Assembly: GCF_000328475.2 (NCBI RefSeq)
Contig: NC_026484.1
Coordinates: forward strand, 744,001-808,000
Origin: Mycosarcoma maydis
Lineage: Eukaryota > Basidiomycota > Ustilaginomycetes > Ustilaginales
Reading direction: 5' to 3'
DNA: 64,000 bases
The notes under the pieces were generated by a model. That model saw only the letters and a list, made by a program, of their open reading frames with translations, did not search any database and was not told the origin of the DNA. Every line of letters begins with the position of its first letter. The first letter of the stretch is position 1. This document shows, piece by piece, positions 47,858-57,295 of the stretch. Position numbers and translations under genes: made by a program.

Positions 47858-48562
47858 ATGTCTGCCTCTGACTCGAACCGAACGCTGTTCTACTTGGAAA
47901 ACTCGCGAGCGTTCCGAGTGGCATGGGTATTGGAAGAGCTCTCGTTACCCTACGAGCTCAGACATTACTCGCGCATCGATGGCAAACGAGCGGAAGCGTC
48001 GATGAAAACCGATTCGTCCAACCGATTGGGTAAATCGCCATATCTCATCGACGGGGATGTCAGACTGGGTGAATCGAGCGCGATCGTCAAGTATCTGATT
48101 GAACGGTATGCATCTTCACGTGAACGAAGTCAACTACTCGGATCTCTCGATTCTTGGCAAGAACGAGGCGATATAGAAGCTTGGATCTCGTTTTCGGAAG
48201 GCATGATGGTGCATACCCTCGCAGCTGTATATCCTCGTTGGTTCGCTGATCCCACCACCGCCCACGTAATCGAAGACAGCATGACAGCCAACATCCAGAA
48301 CAACCTGAATCTCTTAGAATCAACCCTCTCGGCCCCAAACGCAAATGCATACCTGGTAGCCGGAAGGCTCACCGCTGCCGACATCATGTGCGCTTTCAGC
48401 GCGGAATACACCTTCTACATGGACACTGGTATCTCCTCGGCCGGAAAGCGCAAGGAGGACTGGCCAAAAACGGTAGAGTGGCTCAAAAGCTTGAGCAAGC
48501 TGCAGAGCTACAGGAACGCGCTGGAGAAGGGTGCTACGAACAAGTTTGCTATCAGCTATTGA
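47858..48562 (+). CDS. Glutathione S-transferase (fungal GstA-like)
   Basis: A 234-residue intron-free gene. It has the thioredoxin-like N-terminal domain (TLFYLENSRAFRVAWVLEELSLPYEL, residues 9-34, then LGKSPYLIDGDVRLGESSAIVKYLIERYA with the glutathione-binding ES/A contact). The helical C-terminal domain includes AAYLVAGRLTAADIMCAFSAE-type sequence (exact text NAYLVAGRLTAADIMCAF), the conserved GST N-capping box. Fungal enzymes of this group conjugate glutathione to xenobiotics; the substrate is unknown here. In the place of the usual catalytic Ser/Tyr the sequence has N-S-R after LE, as in many fungal GSTs of this class. The ATG at 47858 lies directly before the domain. Alternative: a theta-like glutathione peroxidase-active GST, which sequence alone cannot exclude. 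Confidence 0.88.
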   Translation: MSASDSNRTLFYLENSRAFRVAWVLEELSLPYELRHYSRIDGKRAEASMKTDSSNRLGKSPYLIDGDVRLGESSAIVKYLIERYASSRERSQLLGSLDSWQERGDIEAWISFSEGMMVHTLAAVYPRWFADPTTAHVIEDSMTANIQNNLNLLESTLSAPNANAYLVAGRLTAADIMCAFSAEYTFYMDTGISSAGKRKEDWPKTVEWLKSLSKLQSYRNALEKGATNKFAISY

Positions 48563-48905
48563 GCGTCGGGCTACTTAACCAGTATCGGGTTTGTCCAAGC
48601 GCTCCGCTGTTCTCGCCCCTCTTTATCAGCAGTACCAGCCTCAACCCCACACTGCAAGCAACGCAGATCATCTTGTGCAACGAGATTGTGTGTCAATTTT
48701 GGGTGTGTGTGTGTGGTTTATGGCGCATGTGAGGGAACAATCAAAGAGAACCTTGCAAGGAACCGACTCGCTTGTGCTCCCATTTTTCAACCTGTCACAG
48801 CCAAAGAAAGCTAGATGGTACAGAGAAGAGACAACGCTTATGCTGCCGAAATTCATGGTTGAGAGTGTGGTAGAAATGCTGCTGCTGATGCTGCGGTAGG
48901 GACGA
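48563..48905. other. Convergent 3' region between GST and EGD1
   Basis: 343 bp between stop codons. Contains a GT repeat (about 48700-48715) and no gene. Confidence 0.55.
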
Positions 48906-50310
48906 TTAGTCGAGCTTGTCGACCTCGGTCTCCTTCTTGTCGGCCTCGTCAAAGTTTTCGACGACATCAGGAACATCGTCGTCGTCCTTGGTGCCAGCAG
49001 CAGCGGCTTGCGAAGCGGCGTGTTGAGCGTTCATAGCCTGGTACGATTCGGCGAGCTTGCGCAACGAGGCGAGCGAGTCAGGGCCAAGCTGGTTGAGGAT
49101 ACCGGGGACGAGCTCGGTGAGCTCCTTGTCGACGCCGTTGCCGTAGACGGCGAAAGTGTTGGAGGTGGGCAAACCGTGGACTGAGATTTGACGCAGAGAA
49201 GAGAAACGGGATGAAAAGCGGTGATTGTCAGTGGTTTGTACGGAACAATAATAAATCACGGTGAAAAATGCGGCACATCGTCACGATCATCGGGAGCGCC
49301 GAAAGGAAAGCGACGACTGTAGATCCTAAGGGTTGCGAGGCTTGATGGTGGCAAGTGTGCCGTGGCGCGAGCATCCTGTCCTAGGCGTCGCAACTTCCGA
49401 TTAAAGTCTCGTGTGTTTCACCGTGACAGCATCGATTGATCTGCCGTCTGCCAGAATCTGACGGATCGAAGCCTGTGAATTTGATGCCTCTGCCAAGCAC
49501 CTATGCACTGGTACGGGCCGTCCGATTCCAGCTGGGTTCGGCCAAGTACAGATGGGCTCCATCGTCCCTTCTAACCCATAGAACGCGCACCGACTATATC
49601 CCAATCGGTATGCACTTTGATATGGGCGCAGCAGCCCACTGCTTTCGACCATGCGGCAAAGCGTTGTTTAAAAACTCACCCTTGGGAGCAGCAAAGTGAA
49701 GGACGTTGCCGTCCTCCTTGAACATGTTGACCTCCTCGACACCAGAGACGGGCTCCACCTGGAGCTTCTTGAGAGCAGCCTGCAGTTTGGGGTCCTCACC
49801 ACCGGGGCCCTTGGGCTTAGGGGCCATCTTACGACGCGGGGTACCCTTACCACCTGTGCAAAATGGCCGAAAGGAGTTATGTAGAGGCGTTGGATTCGTG
49901 GAGAGGCGTTTCGAGTTTTTGCGCGTGTATGTGTATTGATCGGTATGTAGCCCAAGAAGCAGAAGCAGTGGCGATGGCGATAGCGATGTTCGGAGTCGGG
50001 GGGCAAAGTGAAATTCGATTGCGGCGAGGCGAGGCAAATGAAGTTGGAGAAGAACAAGTGGATATCAAGTGGTAGGTGCAGAGGAAGGATTACGTGGAAA
50101 GAAGAACGGTCAGTCATCTGCGTTCAGGCATACTGTACCGCTCTGCGGAATGGCTGCAGTGATATGTGATTTTGAGCGAGACAAGGACGAGACGTCGTTG
50201 CTGTACTCATTGTTCGCAGGCAGTTGATCGCATTGTCGATGTATTGGGAGAAACGTACCGGTTCGGCTGGCAGCCTGGAGCTTGGCAAGCTTTTCCTGGT
50301 TGAGAACCAT
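48906..50310 (-). CDS. EGD1: Nascent polypeptide-associated complex subunit beta (Egd1/BTF3)
   Basis: Three exons, 50310-50259, 49853-49680 and 49180-48906, give 166 residues. NAC beta pairs with NAC alpha at the ribosome exit tunnel and shields nascent chains. The joined protein starts [33 protein letters not shown], with the ribosome-binding RRK motif split from the start by intron 1. The NAC domain follows: [49 protein letters not shown] and [26 protein letters not shown]. The acidic tail [19 protein letters not shown] is typical. Splice sites: GTACGT/ACAG and GTGAGT/TCAG, and both junctions keep the frame. Intron lengths of 405 and 499 nt exceed the coding length (501 nt), which is striking beside mostly intronless neighbours. 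Confidence 0.95.
49181..49679 (-). other. EGD1 intron 2 (499 nt)
   Basis: Donor GTGAGT at 49679, acceptor CTCAG ending at 49181. It has no long open frame consistent with an extra exon. CGATGA (near 49289) and CTGA (near 49228) on the transcribed strand lie about 60 nt apart but do not meet the box C/D consensus. Confidence 0.8.
49854..50258 (-). other. EGD1 intron 1 (405 nt)
   Basis: Donor GTACGT at 50258, acceptor GCACAG ending at 49854. No recognisable RNA gene inside. Confidence 0.8.
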
Positions 50311-50718
50311 TTTGTATAAGAAGAGAAGGGGCAAAGGTCGGAAACCAAGAGGAGAGAAGCCGAACGAGAAATGATCGAGATGGTATGTAGAGAGTAGCAA
50401 GTGACCAACGACGACGACGACGATGTCCGCCAGAAAAGACGATCTAACTTATGCGCAATCGAGGCGGCGTGGCTTCAAAAAGAGTCACGAGTGGCTTCTG
50501 TTGCTGCTGCCTGCTTGCTGCTACCTGCTGCTGCTTCTAGCTCTTCTGTGCCTGTCTGTGTGCTTCTTCGCGCAGAGACAGCGGCAGAGTCAGGCGCCGA
50601 TTCACACCAGTCTTGATTCGACTCTCAGCTGCTCGACTTGCATATTTCCGACTGACGCTCTCGGCCGTCTATTTCTTTTTCTTCTCTTTCTGCTTGAAAT
50701 ATTCGTGAGTCTTGATTT

Positions 50719-50764
50719 TGACCTGATTTTTCTCGTCTGACCTGATTTTTCTCGTCTGACCTGA
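50719..50764. repeat. 19-bp tandem repeat
   Basis: TGACCTGATTTTTCTCGTC is present twice without mismatch, followed by a truncated third copy. Confidence 0.93.
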
Positions 50765-50943
50765 CACACGCTCCCACACTTTACGCTTTTCTATTCATTT
50801 CAGCCAAAAAAAAGCTGGGGGTGATCAGAGATCACGATGCCGAGTCGTCAGAATCAAAAGCTGCTCGCAGACTGGCAACAGTCGCTTGAAAAGCGCATAT
50901 AATGATTGGACTTGGCATTCTCGCTGCTGCTTGGCACTGTTGC

Positions 50944-51122
50944 GAGAATCACGAGTGCATTGAACTGAATCATGAATCACGAATCTGCGAATGGGCTAGG
51001 CTCGCCAAATCAGAACCGTCTCGACAATAGTCACGAATGGTCAAGGCAGGATCGTGAATCGTCGAAAGAATGCGTCTCTGATTGGAGGACGCCGCAGCTC
51101 ACGCTCGCTCATTCATTCACGA
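50944..51122. repeat. Dispersed CGTGAAT/ATTCACG heptamers
   Basis: At least five copies in 180 bp, near 50946 (AATCACGAG), 50969-50986 (AATCATGAATCACGAATC), 51030 (GTCACGAATGG), 51053 (ATCGTGAATCG) and 51115 (ATTCACGAATCAC). Confidence 0.8.
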
Positions 51123-51873
51123 ATCACCCAACCTTGGTGCTTCGTGCTTCTCAGCACAGACCTTCACGTTTGTCGATTATTGATGCTAACAACGTTGATT
51201 GGTTCCGTCATGCGGTCTAACAAATACGAAGATTTGTTCGTATTGCGACTAATTCGGAGCTGTGTGTTGCTTGCTGCGACCTCACACAGCATTGGCATGA
51301 GCGTGGAGCGTGAAGCCTCCCCGTAGCGAGAAGCGCCAATTCGAGAAGAAATTTCGTATTTGAAATCGGATACGATTGCGACTTGAAAACTTGTATTGAG
51401 TCAATCATGAATGTCGACAATACCGGAAAGAATAGGCAAATCCAAGCCAGTCAAGGCAGACATAAGTTAGGCAAACATAAGTTAACTTAAGTCAAACATC
51501 CCTCTTCTGGAAGAAATCGTCGTTTTGGAATCGGAAAGAGTGCCATTGGAGAAGCGAAAATCGCATCGCACGCACTCGGCCTCTGTGTGAGAGAGGCAAG
51601 AGTTCCATCTGCCGATATTCTGCACCCTCTACTCATCTGGTCGCCGCCGTGGGCTTGATCACTGCATCGAGATAGTCAACCGCATCATCTTTCATCCATC
51701 TTTGATCACCATCCGCAACAAGATTATCTTTCGCCAGGATCGATCCTCTCCCCGGCCTTCGTTCATTCGTTCGAAAAAGGCACGTCCGATCGTGCTCCGC
51801 ATCTGTTTCAAGCTCGTGCCTAGGTCTCTTCCATTCGGTCGGTCTCGCATCGTTCTTTTCATATATACACATC

Positions 51874-53168
51874 ATGTCGAGCTCTCCAGTCTTGAACGTA
51901 AGTATCGCGTCACACGTACGCAGACAAGCCTGTCTTGTTTCTTCGAGGCAGGTGTGATGGGTAGACTCCCAACCTGTCATAGCCAGAGCCGGCAGCTAGA
52001 AAACATTAACAGTACACTGACCTTGAGTTCCTTGCGTTCGTTCGGTCTAAATAACTATCCAAACTGCCCGGTCCTGATTCGCTCGCCAAACACTCGACAC
52101 AACGTCGACCACATGTCATTTCGACATTGCTCGCCGTCTCACGAATACACTCTTTCTCTTACCCTTGTATTGCCATCCAACAGGTGGTCCGCTACTCGGC
52201 CCTCGTTGGTGGTATCGGATACGGCATTCTTCACCGTAGGACATTGCAAGCAAAGGCAGATGTAAAGGCCGCTCACGCTGAGTACAAGCACAAGGAGCAA
52301 CTCATTCAGAAGGCAAAGGAGGCATACAAGAACAAGCTCGTCGCCAAGCAGAGCGATTCTGGAAGTGAGTACACACGAGCAGCAACCACCACAACGACAA
52401 TGATACAGGCAGAGCAGTTGGCGGTACAATGCATATCACAGCGAATGACGTTGGATAGAAGCTGGGTTGGGCCTCAGGCAAAGAACTCGGGCAACTTGGG
52501 TAACTCAATGCTGGCAGATCACGCTGTGTTGGTTACATCGGCGGTGGCACGGCACGTTCTCCGGAAACAAAGATGGCCATAGCCGGGGGAAAGGGTGAAT
52601 TATGAACAGGCAATGGAAAGGGAGGTGTGCTACAACATACCACCCAGGGGTCTGTCTCGCGCATGCAAAACAAAGGAGCACTCAGGCAGCGTCCTTGCGT
52701 GCCAAACAAAGGCATTTGGTCGGCTCGACCTCTTGGCTTATGCGGCTGCGCTTACAGGTAACAGCAGAGATATCAAAGCAGCAGCGTCTGTTTGGCTCAT
52801 AGGTCCGCAGCGCCCTGAATACACATAGTCAGTCACTCGCAAATTCTGCAGTGTCATGCGGGGTTGTGGCGCTGGTGTTGGCCCCGCTGCCGCTGCTATC
52901 GACTGGTGGCCAAGGAGCGCTTCGCGTCTTGAATATCCCCCGAACATGTTCAGAAGCAGTCATCAACCTCTCGTTTGGCTCTATCCGTGGAGTTACTCTG
53001 CCATCGTCGTGTCGGAGGTTTCGAAATTGTTCGCATCGCTTCGAGCTCATTTACTGACACTGTATCTCTCACCTTGATCTTTTGGCTATTACAGTTGTTA
53101 CGGATCCTGAGAACCCAGCTTTCGACTTGGAAAAGTTCTTGACTAAGCTCGAGCAGGATAGCAAGTGA
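51874..53168 (+). CDS. ATP21: ATP synthase subunit e (F1Fo, Atp21/Tim11)
   Basis: Three exons, 51874-51897 (8 codons), 52184-52364 and 53095-53168, give 92 residues. Subunit e is a small inner-membrane protein that stabilises ATP synthase dimers and so shapes cristae. The joined protein starts MSSSPVLN|VVRYSALVGGIGYGILHRRTLQ. The single membrane segment carries the GxxxG motif (within GGIGYG) that drives dimerisation in yeast. A coiled coil follows (KADVKAAHAEYKHKEQLIQKAKEAYKNKLVAKQ), and exon 3 encodes a short acidic end (IVTDPENPAFDLEKFLTKLEQDSK). Splice sites are GTAAGT/ACAG and GTGAGT/ACAG, and both junctions keep the frame. The introns are 286 and 730 nt, together over three times the coding length. 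The tiny gene would be easily missed because no exon exceeds 181 nt. Confidence 0.9.
52365..53094 (+). other. ATP synthase e intron 2 (730 nt)
   Basis: Unusually long for this region. Donor GTGAGT, acceptor TTACAG, with a likely branch site ACTGAC near 53053-53058. Several short repeats of ACAAAGGAG/ACAAAGGC type occur near 52668-52708. I see no conserved RNA fold, but a hosted non-coding RNA cannot be excluded. Confidence 0.75.
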
Positions 53169-54877
53169 AGCTGAAATGGTTTGGCGCGTATGCATATTCT
53201 AGATCGCTCGGTAGCAATATCAAAACTTGTTTCTTGTCTCGCTTGGATGTGCGCGCAGTTCCAAGTTGAGGATTGCAGGCGGTGGCTCCGAGCCGGCTTT
53301 GGACTGATCAGGTTGATTGACCTACCTTTGAACGCTTTGCTCGTAAGACTGTTGGCGTGACTTTGGAGTTGGCTGTTGCGAAGCTAATCGTGAATCTGCC
53401 ACGGCAAAAAGGGTGATGACGAGCATGGAAGCGAAAGCAAAAGCAAAAGCAAAAGAAACTGCAGCACCTAGGATTCCCGCGTGGTCCCCCACCGCAGTAC
53501 TGACTAGGCGACGACTTGCTTGACTGCGCAGATCGAACGGGATGCGGTATTTTCAAGTCTCTATGGCCGCAGATGAGAAAGCAGAGATCAAGATGTGTAC
53601 AAACGCATGGCGTAAGATCAAGAAGGTGTACACGGTATGTAGGAAGACGTGTCGAAGCTAATTTTATTAACGTGATACGACGACTACGTCGGTTGCAAAT
53701 GGCGGCTTAGCGTCAGAATCAGAATCGTGATTTGAGCAGAGCCATCGCGCTCCTTCCTGACGACCTCTACGGACCTCTCCTAAGGGATGTCGCTCTGTTG
53801 GCACGTACAGAAGCTAGAGGAAACATCTTCTATAGTAGGAATGAACGTTCGAGATGAACGCCTTTACGTGCCGCCACATCAGTCCGAGCTGTCCTTGGTG
53901 CTCTCCACTGACAGTGATTGCCGAATTCGCTCGACGTTAATCCAGAGCCCAGCTCGGCTAAGTGACTCAATCACGAATGGCAGGGTGGAGGGTGGCTGTT
54001 AGCTTCCAGCTTCGTATGCAGCCTTCTCATTGAGTGTACCTTGCCGCGTTCCTATCGTTTCTCCGGGCTTGAGGTCAGGGCAGGGTGAAGAAAGACGGCC
54101 ATCGCCGCAACTTTTTGACTCTTTTGTTGGCTCAGTTGTCGGCGAATCTCATATTTGCGCCTTATGACCCACCCTTCCGTTCGCATGCGTATCGATGATT
54201 GCCTTGTGGCACGTTTTGCATGACGTTGCCTCCGTGTTGCACCATGCTCCAAGCACGTTTTCGACCGCCGGCACCGTAAATGCCGCCTGGCATGCATCAA
54301 TCAAACAGCGCCGTTGCACTCCAGTCTCGTGTGTGGACAGCAGGCGCCCGTCCTTCGGCTTTGGAAGTCAGGAACGTCATACAACCAGATATGCCTCGGT
54401 CTCCGAGCATCCGTTATCAGGAGAGAGCGATACCAGAGCGCACAGCATTCGTCATTCGTGATTGACGTTGTTCAAATTCTGTTAGGAATGGCTAGCTAGA
54501 TACCTGATAACACTTTGAGATGCAAGTCGCTTCTCGCTTAGACGATTAGCGCGAAATGAGAACTCTGATTCGGATCACCATCTTCCTTTGTTTCGCATGT
54601 TTGTCCACGCTCGCCGCGGCAATCACGATGCCGCCGCAAAGGAGCTTGCTTCACTTTCCTGCACACACAGGCCACTCGAGTCGATGAAAGTTGTGTTCTT
54701 CCCGCCGACAGTTCCCTATCGGGCAAAAAAACGTTGTTGCGCAAGCAGCGCCACTTGACACTTGCCAGGTTAAGTTATTAGGACCTTCGCGACCTGGCAC
54801 ACGACATCGTTGCTCAACCCCCTTCTCATCATCCTCTTCCTTCGCATCGTCCTACTCGCTCTGCGGCAATTGTCACG
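53169..54877. other. 1.7 kb gene-free region upstream of the metallophosphoesterase gene
   Basis: Contains an (AAAAGC)n-like run at about 53431-53457 and heptamers near 53387-53397 (AATCGTGAATC), 53727 (AATCGTGATTT), 53970 (AATCACGAATGG) and 54450-54465 (ATTCGTCATTCGTGATTG). Open frames are short and not protein-like. Confidence 0.5.
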
Positions 54878-56928
54878 ATGTTGTTGAGCCGCTTCATCAC
54901 CACGGCCATCGCGCTCGCCGGTGCGGTTTCGGCTTGTCCCGGAATCGACCATGCCCAAGGCCTTGCTCCTCGGAAAGTTGATCACTCCATTCAGCCCAGT
55001 GGAGGCAACAGTCTGCTCCGTGAACTGACTTGGGGCGATCTGGCCGTAATTGCGACAACTGACATCCACGGCTGGTATATGGGTGAGTAAACTTTTCGCC
55101 AGAGCGTGTTGTGACACCTTACCGACCAAAGTCTTCCACTTGACCCCTGCGAGAGGCGGCTTTGCTAACCAGCTAATCTTCCACCTCTTTGCAAAATACA
55201 GGTCACATGAAGAAGAGTTATCCGGAGCCTAACTATTCCGGCGATTGGGGCGACTTTGCGTCCTTTGTCAAGCACATGCGCAAGCTTGCCAAGAAGAAGG
55301 GTGTCGATCTGCTCCTTGTCGACTCTGGTGACCTTCACGACGGTGCTGGTTTGAGTGACGGTTTCCCTGCAGGCCAGGTCGACGGCCAAGTCTCTAACCA
55401 ATTCCATGCCAAGGTCAAGTACGATCTCTTGACCGTCGGCAACCACGAGCTGTACAAGTACAATGTTGCCTGGAACACGCTGCAAGAATTTGTGCCTGAA
55501 GCTCGCAGTCGTTACCTGGGCTCCAACGTCAACATCAGTCATGCTGCGCCCCGCGGTGGCAACAACGTCTCATACACCTATGGCGAACGGTTTGTCAAGT
55601 TCAAGACCGACCATGGCCGAAAGGTCACCTCGCTCGGCGTCCTCTTCAACTTTACCGGTGCCGACAGCGGCATTACCGTCCAAGACCCTGCTCAGATGGT
55701 TCTCGAGCCCTGGTTCATCGACGCCATCCAGGAGCAGCCTGATGTCTTCCTGATCGCTGGCCACATGCCCGTCCGCAAGGATCAATTTCCCGTCGTGGTT
55801 AATGCGATCCGCAAAGTGCACCCGATCACACCGATCATGATCCTCGGCGGCCACTCGCACATTCGCGACTGCACCCAGTACGACAAGTACTCTATGGGTA
55901 TCGAGTCGGGCCGATACCTCGAGACGATCGGCTGGATGTCGATGAACTTTACCAACAACGGTCCCACCTTCAGCCGCACCTATATCGACGCCAACCGACG
56001 CAATTACGCCTTCCACGCAGGTCTCGCTGCCAAGCCTGAAAAGTTCGACACGGCCCTGGGAAGGAAGATCACCAAGCAGATGAACCAAGTCGCCGATGCC
56101 TGGAATCTCTCTCACGTTTATGGTGTTGCTCCCCAGGATTACTACCTCCAGCGTGTCCCCATCAACGACAGCTCATCTCTGATCAACTTTATGACCAACA
56201 AGGTGCTGCCCACCGTCATCTCGACCTCGAATCCGGAACGCAAAGGGGTGCCCAACATTGTCATCGCCAACACGGGCTCGCAGCGATTCGACCTGTATGC
56301 AGGTCCTTTCACCAAGAACGACCAGTACATTGTCTCGCCCTTCACCGACGCTTTCCAGTATATTAAGGATGTGCCGTACAAGTACGCTAGCCAGGTCATT
56401 CACAAGCTCAACGGTGACAGGGTCGCTCAGGCTACCAGCCGTAGGCGCGATCTCGAAGGCGCTGAGAGCGAACAGGAGCTCTACGCTAAGGGACACGTCT
56501 CTCACATCTACAACCGCTGGATCCAGGATCAGCACGTTTTTGCTTCGGCTCACAACGCGGCAGCTCGTGACCTGGCCATATTGGACGCTCGAGCAGCTGA
56601 AGCTCAAGCGAACCGCACGCTCGGCTACGTCACCAAGGACCAATGTCCAGGGGATGGAGACGACACCGTGCACAGCGCTATTCCCTTCGCTTCGGTTCCC
56701 GACTACGTTCAGAGCCCTGTCACCGGTCAGAACGTAAGCGACACGGACAAGGTCGACGTCATCTTCCTCGACTTTATCGCCAAGAACGTCGTGAGAATTC
56801 TCAACAGCGTCCAAACTGAAACGACGTACTCGCTGAGCGATGTCGCTGCTTACAACCAGTACACTACGCAGGACATCTACCCGCTTTACGCTGAACAGAT
56901 CTGGGCCAACAACTCTACCTCTGCCTGA
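54878..56928 (+). CDS. Secreted calcineurin-like metallophosphoesterase (5'-nucleotidase-like)
   Basis: Two exons, 54878-55082 and 55202-56928, over a 119-nt intron (GTGAGT donor, ATACAG acceptor), give 643 residues. A signal peptide is clear (MLLSRFITTAIALAGAVSA). The five metal-binding blocks are all present: TTDIHGW, VDSGDLHDGAG, TVGNHELYKY, LIAGHMPVRKD and ILGGHSHIRDC. The last intact exon-1 codon lies just after the first block. The protein resembles the group of yeast YHR202W, a putative vacuolar/secreted nucleotidase-type phosphatase; the actual substrate is unknown. The C-terminal half resembles the 5'-nucleotidase second domain (NIVIANTGSQRFDLYAGPF, then SPFTDAFQYIKDVPYKYASQVI). Several N-glycosylation sites (NIS, NVS, NFT) fit secretion. 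Confidence 0.88.
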
Positions 56929-57295
56929 ACACAAAATGAAACGTCGCTCCTTAAAAACACGCCTTGGTCATTTGTATAAGCTAGATGCGCTGATGAAGTG
57001 CGAAATCGAAGACAACGTAGTGGTCGTTCAAAGTGAGGTAGTCATGTGTGCTGCATCTATCACAATCAGGTAGTCGCGAGTGCATCAAACAAGCGTGAAG
57101 GCTTTTCGTGTTTCGGTTAATTCAGCAGCGTCCTCGAAAAAGTCACGAATGATCGGAAGGCGGAAGTTGATTCTCTCCACACTCTGTGACTTTGGTGTTG
57201 GAAATGTGTAGCCAGGATGATTCTTGGACCTACCATCCCCACCACAAATCCGGAACTGCAACTTGAACTTCATCTTGTCGCTCTTTGTTACAAAC
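56929..57295. other. Intergenic region
   Basis: 367 bp between a stop and a start on the same strand, with one heptamer-like GTCACGAATGATC near 57142. Nothing else recognised. Confidence 0.5.

Larger units (their letters stand above)
50311..51873. promoter_or_regulatory. 1.6 kb divergent upstream region of EGD1 and ATP synthase e gene
   Basis: It contains a GACGAC repeat next to the EGD1 start (50409-50424), a CTG-rich stretch (about 50496-50540), the 19-bp tandem at 50719-50764, heptamers around 50944-51122 (including AATCATGAATCACGAATC near 50969-50986 and CATTCACGAATCACCC near 51115), and a repeated ACATAAGTTA pair (about 51459-51485). I see no gene. Confidence 0.5.

Noticed and set aside
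49228..49292. Possible box C/D snoRNA in EGD1 intron 2
   Set aside because: The C-like element is CGATGA rather than RTGATGA and I cannot build a terminal stem, so I do not call it.
51955..52022. Possible box C/D snoRNA in ATP synthase e intron 1 (TGATGG and CTGA about 60 nt apart)
   Set aside because: The last A of box C, which forms the k-turn G-A pair, is G; no convincing terminal stem.
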